Shown: piece after piece, positions 9,400 to 19,600 of the stretch
How positions within the stretch are numbered: the first letter of the stretch is position 1
How the letters are laid out: each line of letters opens with the position of its first letter
Origin: Balamuthia mandrillaris
Taxonomy: Eukaryota; Discosea; Longamoebia; Balamuthiidae
Length of the DNA: 64,000 bases
Assembly: GCA_031835245.1 (NCBI GenBank)
Contig: JAVKOQ010000052.1
Span: forward strand, 186,001 to 250,000
Direction: 5' to 3'
The notes under the pieces: model-generated
The model's database searches: none
What the model was told of the DNA's origin: nothing
The model's input: the letters and a program-made list of their open reading frames with translations, nothing else
Translations under genes and position numbers: made by a program

Positions 9400-10695
9400 C
9401 GATCCTATCCGACAACGGACGCCTGACCAGCACAAGCGAAGCCACAGAAAGAAACAAACCAAGCAGAGCCCGACCACCCAACGAACACAAACCAACACTA
9501 CTATTCCCGAACTCCCGCCAACCCGCCGACATGAGATGCCCGCTAAAGCCATGGAACCAGACCAGACAAGCACCAGAAACTCAATTCCTTTCAATCCTAC
9601 CAACCTGCCCCGCAAGAAGCAACATTTCAACCAGCAAGCTTACTCCAACAGAGCACCTTCCAATCGTCTCTCTCATCCTCTCCCCCCCCCCCCAAAACTC
9701 AAAGGCTTCTGCTTCTGCTCCGCTGCAAACTTGAGGAGCTTCCCTCTTGGTTATTTGCTTGCTCTGAAGCACCTGCTTTTGGGTTTTGGGAGGCAGGGTC
9801 GTTTACAACTGTCGCCTGAGATCACCCGCCAACACCCCAAGTACTCCGAGTGCATGCACAACATCGAATTCCAAAGGAAGGGGCCTCTGACAGTGACCCT
9901 GATGCCACGGTATTCAAGAGTGAAATGGACATGGCTGAGCGTCCTTCGCGAGCCAAACGAGTAAATGGTTGCAGAAGCTTGACCAAGGATTATTGGCGCA
10001 CAGTACTCGGTTACGCGTGCTGGCGGACGATTATCGCATTGCGAATAGTTGCAGCAGAGGAGCGTAACGGAGAGCTGTGAGGAGAGGCACTGCGGGGCGT
10101 CAACAGCTTCCAGCTGGCGGGCTACCCGCTCCTGAAGATGTAAAACATCCCGGCAAGGAGTTGCACAACACGAGAAGCAAACGACAACAGCCAAGAATGA
10201 TCTACGCCCTTGGAGAAGCTGGCTTTATCTTTGCAACAGACAAGATGTGGTGTAAACAAACAACGCTTCGCCTTCAGGCTTCATATGATAGTTTGTATAA
10301 ACAATTGTAAGCGTTACACAGGTCATTAAAATCTCCCCTAATCGCCACATTTTCTCCTTTGGGCGGGGTGGTTGCTGTGCGAAAGGTGCGACCCCCATCC
10401 AATGGCGCGATAGGCCAGGCAAAAACACCACTTTCCACAGAGTTGCTTGCCGCATTCCCACGGTTTGCACCCGCTTTTCTTTCGATTCTCTGCCTCTTGG
10501 AGAAGCGGGGAGCTCGCGGGCTCTTTCATTTCATCTTATCGTAGATTTATTATTCATTTGTTTTTTTGTTTTCTTCATTATTTTATTTATTATTTATTAT
10601 TTCACAGTTTTTGTTTTATTGTGCTCATCCACAACCACCACAACAGAACGAAACCCACTTTTATATTTTTTTTATTTAAATAAAAAAAAAAACGA
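9400..10695. other. Region with no recognised gene
   Basis: Several moderate frames are open on both strands (for example 9536-9964 and 9850-10080 on plus, 9751-10194 on minus), but none shows a domain or family resemblance. The composition between 9700 and 10300 is balanced and non-repetitive, so a fast-evolving gene or pseudogene cannot be excluded. From 10550 the sequence becomes AT-rich and ends in a TTTATTTAAATAAA palindrome just before the next start. Confidence 0.4.
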
Positions 10696-11202
10696 ATGAA
10701 GCGCTTTCTCCAGTCCTATCGTTCTTCTCGAGCGGCAGCCGCTCAACATCAGCACCAACAGCACACACGCTCCTCGCTCTTGGGCTTGTTTGCCTCGGCT
10801 TGTCCCGCTGCTCCAAAACTGACAACGGCGCAACGCAGGGAACACTCTTCGTGGCAACCCCCGCAACAGGAGGTCTTTTATGACTTTGACTATGCCGATG
10901 AGGACCCGCAAAGGGCCGGCATGGGCCGAGGCTACGGAGACCCTCCACCCAAACTGCATCCCTCCCGCCAGAACAAAGAGCTCCTGGAAGAGGAAGTGGC
11001 TTGGGTGAGAGGAGAAGACCAGGGAGCGCACGTGAGCGTGACCGGCCAGAGCAGAACGATGATGATGGACGATGGAGATACGGATGAAGTGGCTAGGGAG
11101 AGGCATAGGCAGGAGGACATCGCCAGGGCCAACGAGCTCAAAGCAACCATTGGAAGTCATCCCGAGGAGGAAGATAGCGATGAAATGGAAGATCGAGCTT
11201 AG
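10696..11202 (+). CDS. Small orphan protein, possibly mitochondrial
   Basis: Intronless frame of 168 residues; the ATG follows an A-run. The first 40 residues (MKRFLQSYRSSRAAAAQ, then a His/Gln tract and LLGLFASACPAAP) are basic, Ser/Ala-rich and lack acidic residues, as in a mitochondrial presequence. The middle has an aromatic-acidic stretch (VFYDFDYADED) and GRGYGDPPPKLHPSRQNKELLEEE; the C-terminus is acidic (EEEDSDEMEDRA). I do not recognise the family. The frame is GC-rich between AT-rich flanks, which supports coding. Its stop lies 235 bases from the stop of the convergent PECR-like gene. Confidence 0.55.
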   Translation: MKRFLQSYRSSRAAAAQHQHQQHTRSSLLGLFASACPAAPKLTTAQRREHSSWQPPQQEVFYDFDYADEDPQRAGMGRGYGDPPPKLHPSRQNKELLEEEVAWVRGEDQGAHVSVTGQSRTMMMDDGDTDEVARERHRQEDIARANELKATIGSHPEEEDSDEMEDRA

Positions 11203-11436
11203 AGAGAAGAGAGTGTGAGAGGGTGGAGAGAGATAGAAATGGGGGACGAAGGAGCAGGAGGGGTGGGAGAGAGGAGAAGAAGTATACTTGTAAAAACATA
11301 TAACTATTTTTGAGATGAATGTAAATAGTTGAGCTGTTAGACAAAACAGAAGAAAGTTACGGAGAAAGAAATGAAATTATAGAATACAAAGAAATAATGA
11401 AAAAAGAGAATGGGCTTACTGTTTGCAGCGACAAGA

Positions 11437-11850
11437 TCACAAGTTAGCCTTTGCTGCTTGTGCGAATGGGTCATAAGAATCCCCCCATAGCGAAGCGCCT
11501 CCATCCACCAGAAAAGTCTACATGGAACTGTTAGCGCTAATGTACGTGCTTCTCTCGCTGATTGTTGAGAACAAATAGTACCTGTCCCGTAATAAAAGAC
11601 GCCAACGGACTTGCCAAAAAGGTAACCAAGTGAGTGACCTCATCGGGAGTGCCCACTCGTTTCAATGGGGAACTGGCCGCCGCCGCCTCGATGAACTCCT
11701 TGGGATAGCGCTGCGTGCCACTGCTACGAATGACGCCCGGAGCCACAGCATTCACGTGAATGGAGTAAGGACTCCACTCCACTGCCAATGTCTTTGTCAT
11801 GTTCTTCATTTATGGCATTTAAGTAGAGTTGAGCAAAACAGAGAAGGAGC

Positions 11851-11883
<33 letters not shown>

Positions 11884-13076
11884 CGAACCTCAACACCAGC
11901 TCTGGCGGCTCCTGTGTGCACCATTCCAGGAAAGCCTCGTGTGACGACAGCGGTGATGTTGACGATCTTTCCTTTCCGTTGTGGTATCATGCAAAGTGTT
12001 GCCACTGCATGCGTTACGTTCCTTGTGCATTGAAAAGAAAGAAAGTGTTACTACTGAAATGTAGAAACGAGAGGAGAAAAAGAATGTACCATGTGCCTAT
12101 CAAATTGTTTCGAATGACTGCCGTGAAACTGGAGAGGAGAGAGGATGAGCAGAACGAAAAAGAGAAGCTGAGAAGTGTAAAAGAGGCAAGTAGAAAACCC
12201 TTTCGATGTCAAAAAAGAGGCATTAATGGGAAACTGCCTTTTGAGCGCAGAAAACAAACGTCAGTCTGAGAGAAAGAGAGGGCGTGGAGAGAGGGGAGAA
12301 GAGGGAGCAGAGAGGAGAGAGCAGAGAGCAGAGAGCAGAGAGGAGAGAGCAGAGAGCAGAGAGCAGAGAGCAGAGAGCAGAGAGGAGAGAGCAGAGAGCA
12401 GAGAGCAGAGAGCAGAGAGCAGAGACAGAGAGGAGAGAGCAGAGAGCAGAGAGCAGAGAGCAGACAGAGAGGAGAGAGCAGAGAGCAGAGAGCAGAGAGC
12501 AGAGAGCAGAGAGCAGAGAGCAGAGAGCAGAGAGCAGAGAGCAGAGAGCAGAGAGCAGAGAGCAGAGAGCAGAGAGCAGAGAGCAGCAGAGGGAGGTGAG
12601 AGTAGTGAAGCAAAGAGCAGAGAAGCAGAGAGCAAACCCGCCAGCACAGTTAATGAGTATGGAAACAGGACCCAAGTTCTCAACGACCATCTCCACGAAC
12701 CGCTTCACCGTCTCATATTCGCGAATGTCGCACGCTGCATAAACCACCGAAGCGCCGGCGACCTCCTTCCGAAGCTCCTCCGCCGTTTCCTTGAGGACGT
12801 TCTCCCTCCGCCCACAGATGGCCACCTTGGCCCCCAGAGAGACGAGCTCGTGAGCTATGGTCTTGCCAATGCCAGTACCGCCTTTGTAGTCGCAATCGCA
12901 GAAGAGAAACAAAAAAAAGTGACGAGAAAAAAAGATCAGGCAAACCAAAAACAAAAAGAAAGGACAGGCGCAGATGTACCTCCAGTGACAATGGCTACTT
13001 CTCCTTTGAGCAGGTCATCCACAAAGGCCTTTGAAAGCGAAAGAGGACCGATTTGTTGGGTTGCTTTGTCGTTCAT
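11437..13076 (-). CDS. PECR-like short-chain dehydrogenase/reductase
   Basis: SDR resembling peroxisomal trans-2-enoyl-CoA reductase and 2,4-dienoyl-CoA reductase. The start at 13076 gives MNDKATQQIGPLSLSK, and EVAIVTGG joins GTGIGK (glycine-rich NADP(H) loop), VAICGRR and CDIRE. Then come INCAGG-QFPINA (exon near 12230), TAVIRNNLIGTW (near 12100), IVNITAVVTRGFPG and HTGAARAGVE, NMTKTLAVEW (joined at 11812), VNAVAPGVIRSSG, and a last exon TFLVDGGASLWGDSY. The normal YxxxK tyrosine is replaced: the exon join reads GVE-NMTK, so Glu stands where human PECR has Tyr. The end FAQAAKANL is not an obvious SKL-type signal, although its last three residues, ANL, are vaguely similar. One intron carries about 300 bases of a GCTCTCT heptamer. 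Confidence 0.88.
12290..12590. repeat. (AGAGAGC)n heptamer in a PECR-like gene intron
   Basis: About 40 units of AGAGAGC with AGAGAGG and AGACAGAG variants. On the coding strand it is GCTCTCT, a pyrimidine-rich tract within the intron after INCAGG. Both strands are open for hundreds of bases (ALCSLLS or AESREQR periods), an artefact of the repeat. Confidence 0.9.
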
Positions 13077-13676
13077 CTCTTTACTTTTTTTTTGGACACT
13101 TCTCAATCAAAAAAATAAAATTAAAATAATCTGTTTAGATACGGAGTCGAACCGGTGATCCTCCCCAAATGGTGCACAAAACGTGCAGGTTAGTTGCACG
13201 TCCACCCTTGCTGATTTGGGTGCTAGCAATAGAGAGAAAATTCTGTCCAAACCTATCCCAGCAATTTTTACAGGGTGGCCTTGTTGTGGATCCGTGGGCA
13301 TAGATCTTCGGCCGGACAGGCCCCACCAATTCGCAAAGAGCAGGTGTCCGTTTGGCGAACTGTTGTTGTTTCCGCTTTGAGCCCCTTTTTTTTTTTGGTT
13401 GCAACATATATTGCGGAGAGGTTCGGGGGGGGGAGGAGAGGAGAGGGAAAGGAGCCCCAACGAAAGAGAGGAACCCCAACGGTTTCTACTACTGCTACTC
13501 TGTATTTTTTTGTATTTCCTGCCAGACCTCTCCCTTCACAAGCAGCCTGTTTTTGCTTTTGTTCTTTAGGATCGCTCTTCCGAGGAAGCTTTTGGGACAC
13601 CCTTTGCATAGCCGACAGAGAAGCAGGAGCCGACGCGAAGTAACCACGGAAGAGGACGTCAGATGCGTTGTTCCAG
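13077..13676. promoter_or_regulatory. Divergent intergenic region, 600 bases
   Basis: It lies between the PECR-like gene (-) and the head-CH fusion gene (+). On the minus strand GGTTCGACTCC (13144-13154) matches a tRNA B box, but no A box or acceptor stem can be built. Near 13430 there is a G-rich run. No gene is recognised. Confidence 0.35.
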
Positions 13677-16600
13677 ATGGCAAACAAAACGATTACGGTG
13701 AGGATTCGTTTGGTTGAAGCTCAGCTGTTCAAGAAGTTTAACTTCCCCAGACGGCTACGAGGTACGGTGTCCTTTCTTTTTCTGTATCACTCGGTTGTCT
13801 TCCTAACAATTCTTTGAATGTTTCTTCTTTCTTCTCAAGTTGCGGAAGCTATAAGAGCTATAGCAAAAGCAACACAAGTGAATGAAGTGGACGACTACGG
13901 TTTGTTCCTGCCCCCAAAGGATAAAGATCCTGGAAAATGGATGAATCCTGAGCACTCTCTCGACTCGTACGACCTCATTGACATCAACCAACCAAGACAG
14001 CATGAGATGTTAGCATTTACACCGTTTATGAACGACAGCAATCGCGACGAACGAAGCCAGGTGCGTCATTGTTTCTTTCCCTCTTGCTCTTGCTCTTCCT
14101 CTTCCCCTTGCTTTGTAACCCACGTTTTCCATCAGGGCACCTACAAAGAGTACATAGAGTTCAAGAAGAAGAGCAGGGCATTGAAAGTAAGTCTTTTGGA
14201 CGGCGCCTTCACCGGCATCATTGCCGACGACACCAAAACTGTGGGCGAGCTATGCACCTCCGTACTAGCTCGAATAGGGCCGGAAAACGCCGTGGACCTT
14301 GAAAAGCTCAAAGGAGAAAGGGGAGAAGACAACTGTACCCACGCTTTCTCTTTGTTTCCTCCATTCCGTTCTCTGACACACACACATACATAAAACCACA
14401 GTGGATGTGCTGAATCCGTTGTTGTCGCTGAGAGAGCAGGGCTACACCGGCGACTGCCGTGTGGGTCTCTACAAGGAGAGCGTTGAGGAGAGAGGAGGCT
14501 TCTGTCGCACTCGTTACGGCCTTTACATCCAAGTACGCTCCTTTCCCTTTTGCCGTTATGTTTTTGCTCACGTATGCCTTTCAAACCAAAAGCTGCCATA
14601 CTTTGAGGGCTATCTGTGGCGAAAGCGCGGGGAGGGCGGCGGTCGCTCCCGCGGGCTGGTCGGCGGGGTGGGCGGCAAATGGAACAAGCAATGGTACGTG
14701 CTGAAGAAGAACAAGCTGCACTACTTCAACCAGCAGGGCCAAAAGCGGGAGAAGGGCAACCTCCCCATGAAGACGGTGCTCTCGGTGGAGCGCGTCACGG
14801 CGCAGACGGCCCAACGCCACCAGATCCACCCCGACAAGTACCAGCGGGGCGCCCTCTTTGCGCTCTACACCCCCGACCGCACGTTCTTCTTCCTGGCGGA
14901 GGATGCCTACGCCATGGAGAAGTGGGTGGCGCGGTTGGAGGAGGCCCGGCGGATGTTTGGCCAGAAGGCCATTGTCTACCTCCCCGCCATACCGGAGGAG
15001 AAGAAGACGTGGGGGCAGTTGGTGGAGACTAGAGACAGAAGAAGTTCGAGTAAGTCTTTTCACGTTCTTCTGTTGTGGCTTTATTTCCTTCGATCTTTAT
15101 CCTTCATTCTTGTTCTTGTTCTAGTTCTCGTTCTTTTTCTTCTTGTTCTTCTTCTTCTTTTTCTTCTTCTTGTTCTTCTTCTTCTTCTTCTTGTTCTTCT
15201 TCTTCTTCTTCTTCTTCTTCTTCTTCTTCTTGTTCTTGTTCTTGTTCTTGTTCTTGTTCTTGTTCTTGTTCTTGTTCTTGTTCTTCTTCTTCTTCTTCTT
15301 CTTCTTCTTCTTGTTCTTCTTGTTCTTGTTCTTCTTCTTCTTCTTCTTCTTCTTCTTCTTCTTCTTGTTCTTCTTCTTCTTTCATTACATTATTTTTTTC
15401 TAACTCTCAATAACTCATGCAGGTTGGATAGAAGGAAGAGCGTTGAGGTTTTGTGCTACAGAAGGAGCTCCGAACTCTCCACGACCGCCGTTGGACATCA
15501 GGGCTGGAGGTAGCACCAACGAACAACAGGAAAGCAGTGAGAAAGGTGGGCAAGGCCATGCAAGCCAAGTGGTTGTGGAACAGGAGGAAGATCAAGAGGT
15601 GGTGGTCGTGCGTGGAAAGTCTTCCTCCTCTTCAACAACACTTCGTCCTTCTTCCTCCTCTTCCTCTTCCGCCTCGTTATCTCCAAAGACGTTCACAGCT
15701 GCAACATCGTCGGTCGCTGCCTCAACAACAAAGACAGCTCAAAATGTATGGGAAGAAGAGCAAGAAGAGAGCTTCACCTCCGGAGGCGGTGCCGATGATG
15801 ACGACTTCACCTCCACGGACTACGATGTGGTGGGCATGGTCGTCAGCGAGAGCGAAGGAGAGGATGACTCCATGTCCCTCTCCCTCTCTTCCTCTTCTTC
15901 TGCCACCTCCACCACCAAACAACAACAAAAACAACAACAAACAAGGGTCTTGTTGTCCCCAAAGAAGCTACCAGGAGAGGTGGACGAAGAAGCGATAACG
16001 GAGGAAGGAGGCATCACGTTTAGGGCTTCGGATGAAGAAGAGGATGAAGATGGTAACAGGGAAGTGGACGAAGTGGACTTTGTGGATTACTATAGCAACA
16101 GCAACGAGGCCATAGCAGAGGAAGAACCAAAGTCGCGCACTGGAAGCATTCCACAAATCATTCGCCCTTTCGCCAGACAAGAAGAGAACGAACGGACTGA
16201 AGAAGGCCAACCAAGCAAGAAAAAGAAGGAGACCGCAAAGAAGAAGAAGAAAAAGAGAAGCAAATCAACAACAGATGAGGAGGGCAACACGGAAAACAGC
16301 AAGAGCAGCAAAAAGAAGAACGCGCAAAAGGAATACCGCGAGGAGAGAGCCAGTCAAGCAGAGAGTGCTAGCGGCAAAACGTCGCCTTCACCACACGACT
16401 CTTTGGTCATAAAACAACGCAGAAAGAGCAAAACAGTCACCGTCACCGACACAGAGAGGTTCTTCCATCTCCTCTCCCTTCTCTCTGTTTCTATCTTCTT
16501 TAGATTGGAATGCTTATCTTTACACATGTTTATGTTCGTCATAGCAAAACTGCAGATCGTTTTGTGCGGGGACAAAAAATTGGGATGCGCCAAGCCGAAG

Positions 16601-19600
16601 GCATGTTAATTGCCAAACCAAGAGCTCGTCTAGGCTCTGCTCGTGGGCAGATGACATCTCCCTCGGCCAGCTCGTTGGCTTCTCTTTCTACGTCTGCACC
16701 ATCGCTTCCAACCTCTTTATCGTCTCCTTCATTGACTTCTGGCTCTTCACCTTCTTCGTCTCCTTCATCGCCATCTACTACTTCAATTTCTCCATCTTCT
16801 TCTCGTCTTGTTGAAAAGAGTAATTTCTAACTCCTTTCTCGTTTGTCTCTTTCTTTTCTTTCTTGCTTCTCCTCTCCCTTGTTCCTTCCGTCTTATTTTA
16901 TTTTTTATTTTTTGGAGCTTTCTAACAAGTTCGAATATACCTAGATGAAGGAGTGGCTTTGTCACTAACTGCGAAGAAGAATGTGACCTCATTGAAGAAA
17001 ACAGGCGTCGTTGGCAAACCTATCAAACGACGCTCTCTTGCCACATCGCCTCGGCTTTCTCCTTCTCCCTCTCTTTCTTCTTCTCCCCCTCTTTCTTCTC
17101 ATTCTTCTTCTTCTCCTTCTTCTTGTTCTTCTTCTTGTTCTTCTTCTTCTTCTTCTTCTTCTTCTTCTTCTTCTTCTGCTTCTTCTTCTTCTCTCGCAAA
17201 GATCGACAATTGTGAAGACGAACTTGATCCATTGCTGCACATACAACAAAGAGGAGATCTGGACAGGGCCACAAACGACGCAACCCTGCACGTCACGCAA
17301 AGCGGCGAACAATCTCCTTCTATGGAAAATACCGACTTTAAAGAACATGCAAAGGCAGGACAAGAGCAACACACGCCAAAGGAAGAAGAGAAGGGGCATA
17401 ATGGACCAGAAATGGCGAGCTTGACAGAAGAACAAACTCACCAAACAGAAGAGAATGCAAAGCACAACGTGCAAATGGAAGAACTTCAACAATCGGAGCA
17501 TAAAGCAATAGAGAATGCAGTTGTGTTGGAGGAAGAGAAAGAAGAAGACGATACTCTGTTGCTTAAAACGTTTCTGGAGGGTCATCCATGTCTTAACGTT
17601 CGCTCCCGAAAGGTTTCGCCATGGAAAATATTTGAGGTTTTTTCCTCCTCCTCTTTACTTCTCTGTGAAAACCCTTTATCTCTCTTGTTTTCTTCTTCTT
17701 TAGCCTTGCTTTTTTGCTCTGATTGTTAGAATGACCATTTGTCCCACCTTTATTTTTAGCACTTAATGCTGAAAGTGGTGAATCCAGAACACTTTCCAGA
17801 AGTGGTGACATTAGCAACGGAGACAACAGCAGGACAACATAATAGCACAAAACTTTCGACCATGGAACGGCTCTCTCCACGGGACATTTTATTGCAGTGG
17901 TTTCAACTGCATATGACAAAGCTGCAAAGCACAACCCCGAACGGACTAGAAGAAGAGATAACAACTCTCAACAGCCTCAAAGAGATTCGTCCGAAACATT
18001 TGTTGGCACTTTTGAAAGCTTTGTTGCCCAGGTTCTACTTTGACGAGGAGAAGACTGCTGCCATTCGTAACCACGAAAAGGAAAATGACGAACTGATCTC
18101 AGCACGGTTCCTTCTCGATGAGCTGAAACGCATTTTTGGAGTCACTGTCGTCTCTGCCAACCAACTGGCAGCAAGAAGCGAAAGCTCAATCGTGGTTTTG
18201 GTTTGCGTTCTCTTCACTGTGAGCACGAATCTTTGTCCGTCGTTGTCATCTTCGAAGGAAGATGAAGGAAAGAACGGAGAAGAAGGACAAGCAAATGAAC
18301 CGCGAACGATTACCGAAAATGCATTGCAAACGTTACTTTCGGTCGAAACATTGCATGCAATGGCAGCCAGCAGAGAAAAAGAAGAGCAACGCTTTTTGCT
18401 TGAAATGTCATCTTCTGCTACCGGAGGAGAATATCTGACGATGTTGATGAAATGGACCAACTTTCTCCTTCAAAGAAACAGCAATGCCAATGCAAAGCAC
18501 AAGATGGAAGCAGAAGAGAAGGTGAAGGAGGAAGGAAGAGGAAGGAATGAAATACGAAATCTAAGTTTTGATCTGATGGACTGTTCTTGTTACGTTCGAT
18601 TGTTGCACGAACTTTATCCCCACCGTTGCTCTGAGTATTTGTTGGACGGAACTTACACCCCAGCTATTCGAGCCATGAAGGTCATTCAGATGACGCAGAG
18701 ACTTGGTCTGTGGGATTCCATGTTCATGAATGGTTTTGTAACGGTACTGTTTTTGTCACCCAATCCTTTTCTTCTCTTTTCTGCTACACTTGTCTCTACT
18801 CTGCTCTATATTTATTTTTTCAATGTCTCTGAAGTTATTTTGCTTAACATACTCTCCTTTTGTAGGTCGAAAAGTTGATAAGAGGAGACATCTACGCCAA
18901 TACGCTTCTGTTACTGTGCCTAGTAACTTCTCCTCGCGAGCACAAGAACAAGCCCTCCCTCTCCCACATTTCTTCTTCCTCATCTTCTTCTGTATTCTCA
19001 GAAGAAAACAAACTCACTCCAAACGAAGAAGAGCGAAGTGATGTAGAGGTGATGAACAATCCTCAGCAACAACAATCATCACCACAAAAAGAAGACGATG
19101 GATCACCATCAGTCTCACCATCACCACGGTGGGAAGAAGTAGAATCGGCTCTTTTCGCTTTGATCAACGAAGCTCATCCCGAACTGCGTTACCTCTTGTT
19201 TGATGGAGAAGATACTAAACGCGTTCCCACAGCTGACCTCCTCATCGCATGGGTCAATTTCATCCTCCGAAAAGCGAACCACAATTACCAACAAAACAAC
19301 AGCAACCTCAACGCAAGAGGAAGGGGAGAAAGTAATGCATCAGGGACGATGACGATGAGAAAGCCGAGGAACAATACTTTATCCTCATTGACATCATTGC
19401 CAACAATGATGACTGAAAGGACTAAAGAAGGAGAAGAAAAAGAGCGCTCTGGGGAAGCAGGGAAAACGGAAAGGAAAGAAGAAGAACAACCAAAATGGAA
19501 ACCGATCACAAACTTGGATGATGATCTTCGTGATGGAAGAGTTTACTTGAGCTTGCTTCAGCAACTCCACAGCGAACTCGTAGATGCAGAAGACTTGGGA

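Noticed and set aside
9536..9964. 142-residue plus-strand frame
   Set aside because: No domain, unusual composition, overlapping open frames on both strands; kept only as part of an unassigned region.
12226..13158. 310-residue plus-strand frame through the AGAGAGC repeat
   Set aside because: Created by a stop-free heptamer; the minus strand there carries real PECR-like exons.
13136..13260. tRNA gene on the minus strand (B box GGTTCGACTCC)
   Set aside because: T-stem pairs in only three of five positions; no A box and no acceptor stem within 90 bases. At most a tRNA relic.
13677..16615. Separate head-only gene ending at the TAA near 16607
   Set aside because: That stop is read only with an acceptor at 16504; using the acceptor at 16540 keeps a Ser-rich frame open and in phase with later exons. 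Still the main alternative to the fusion.
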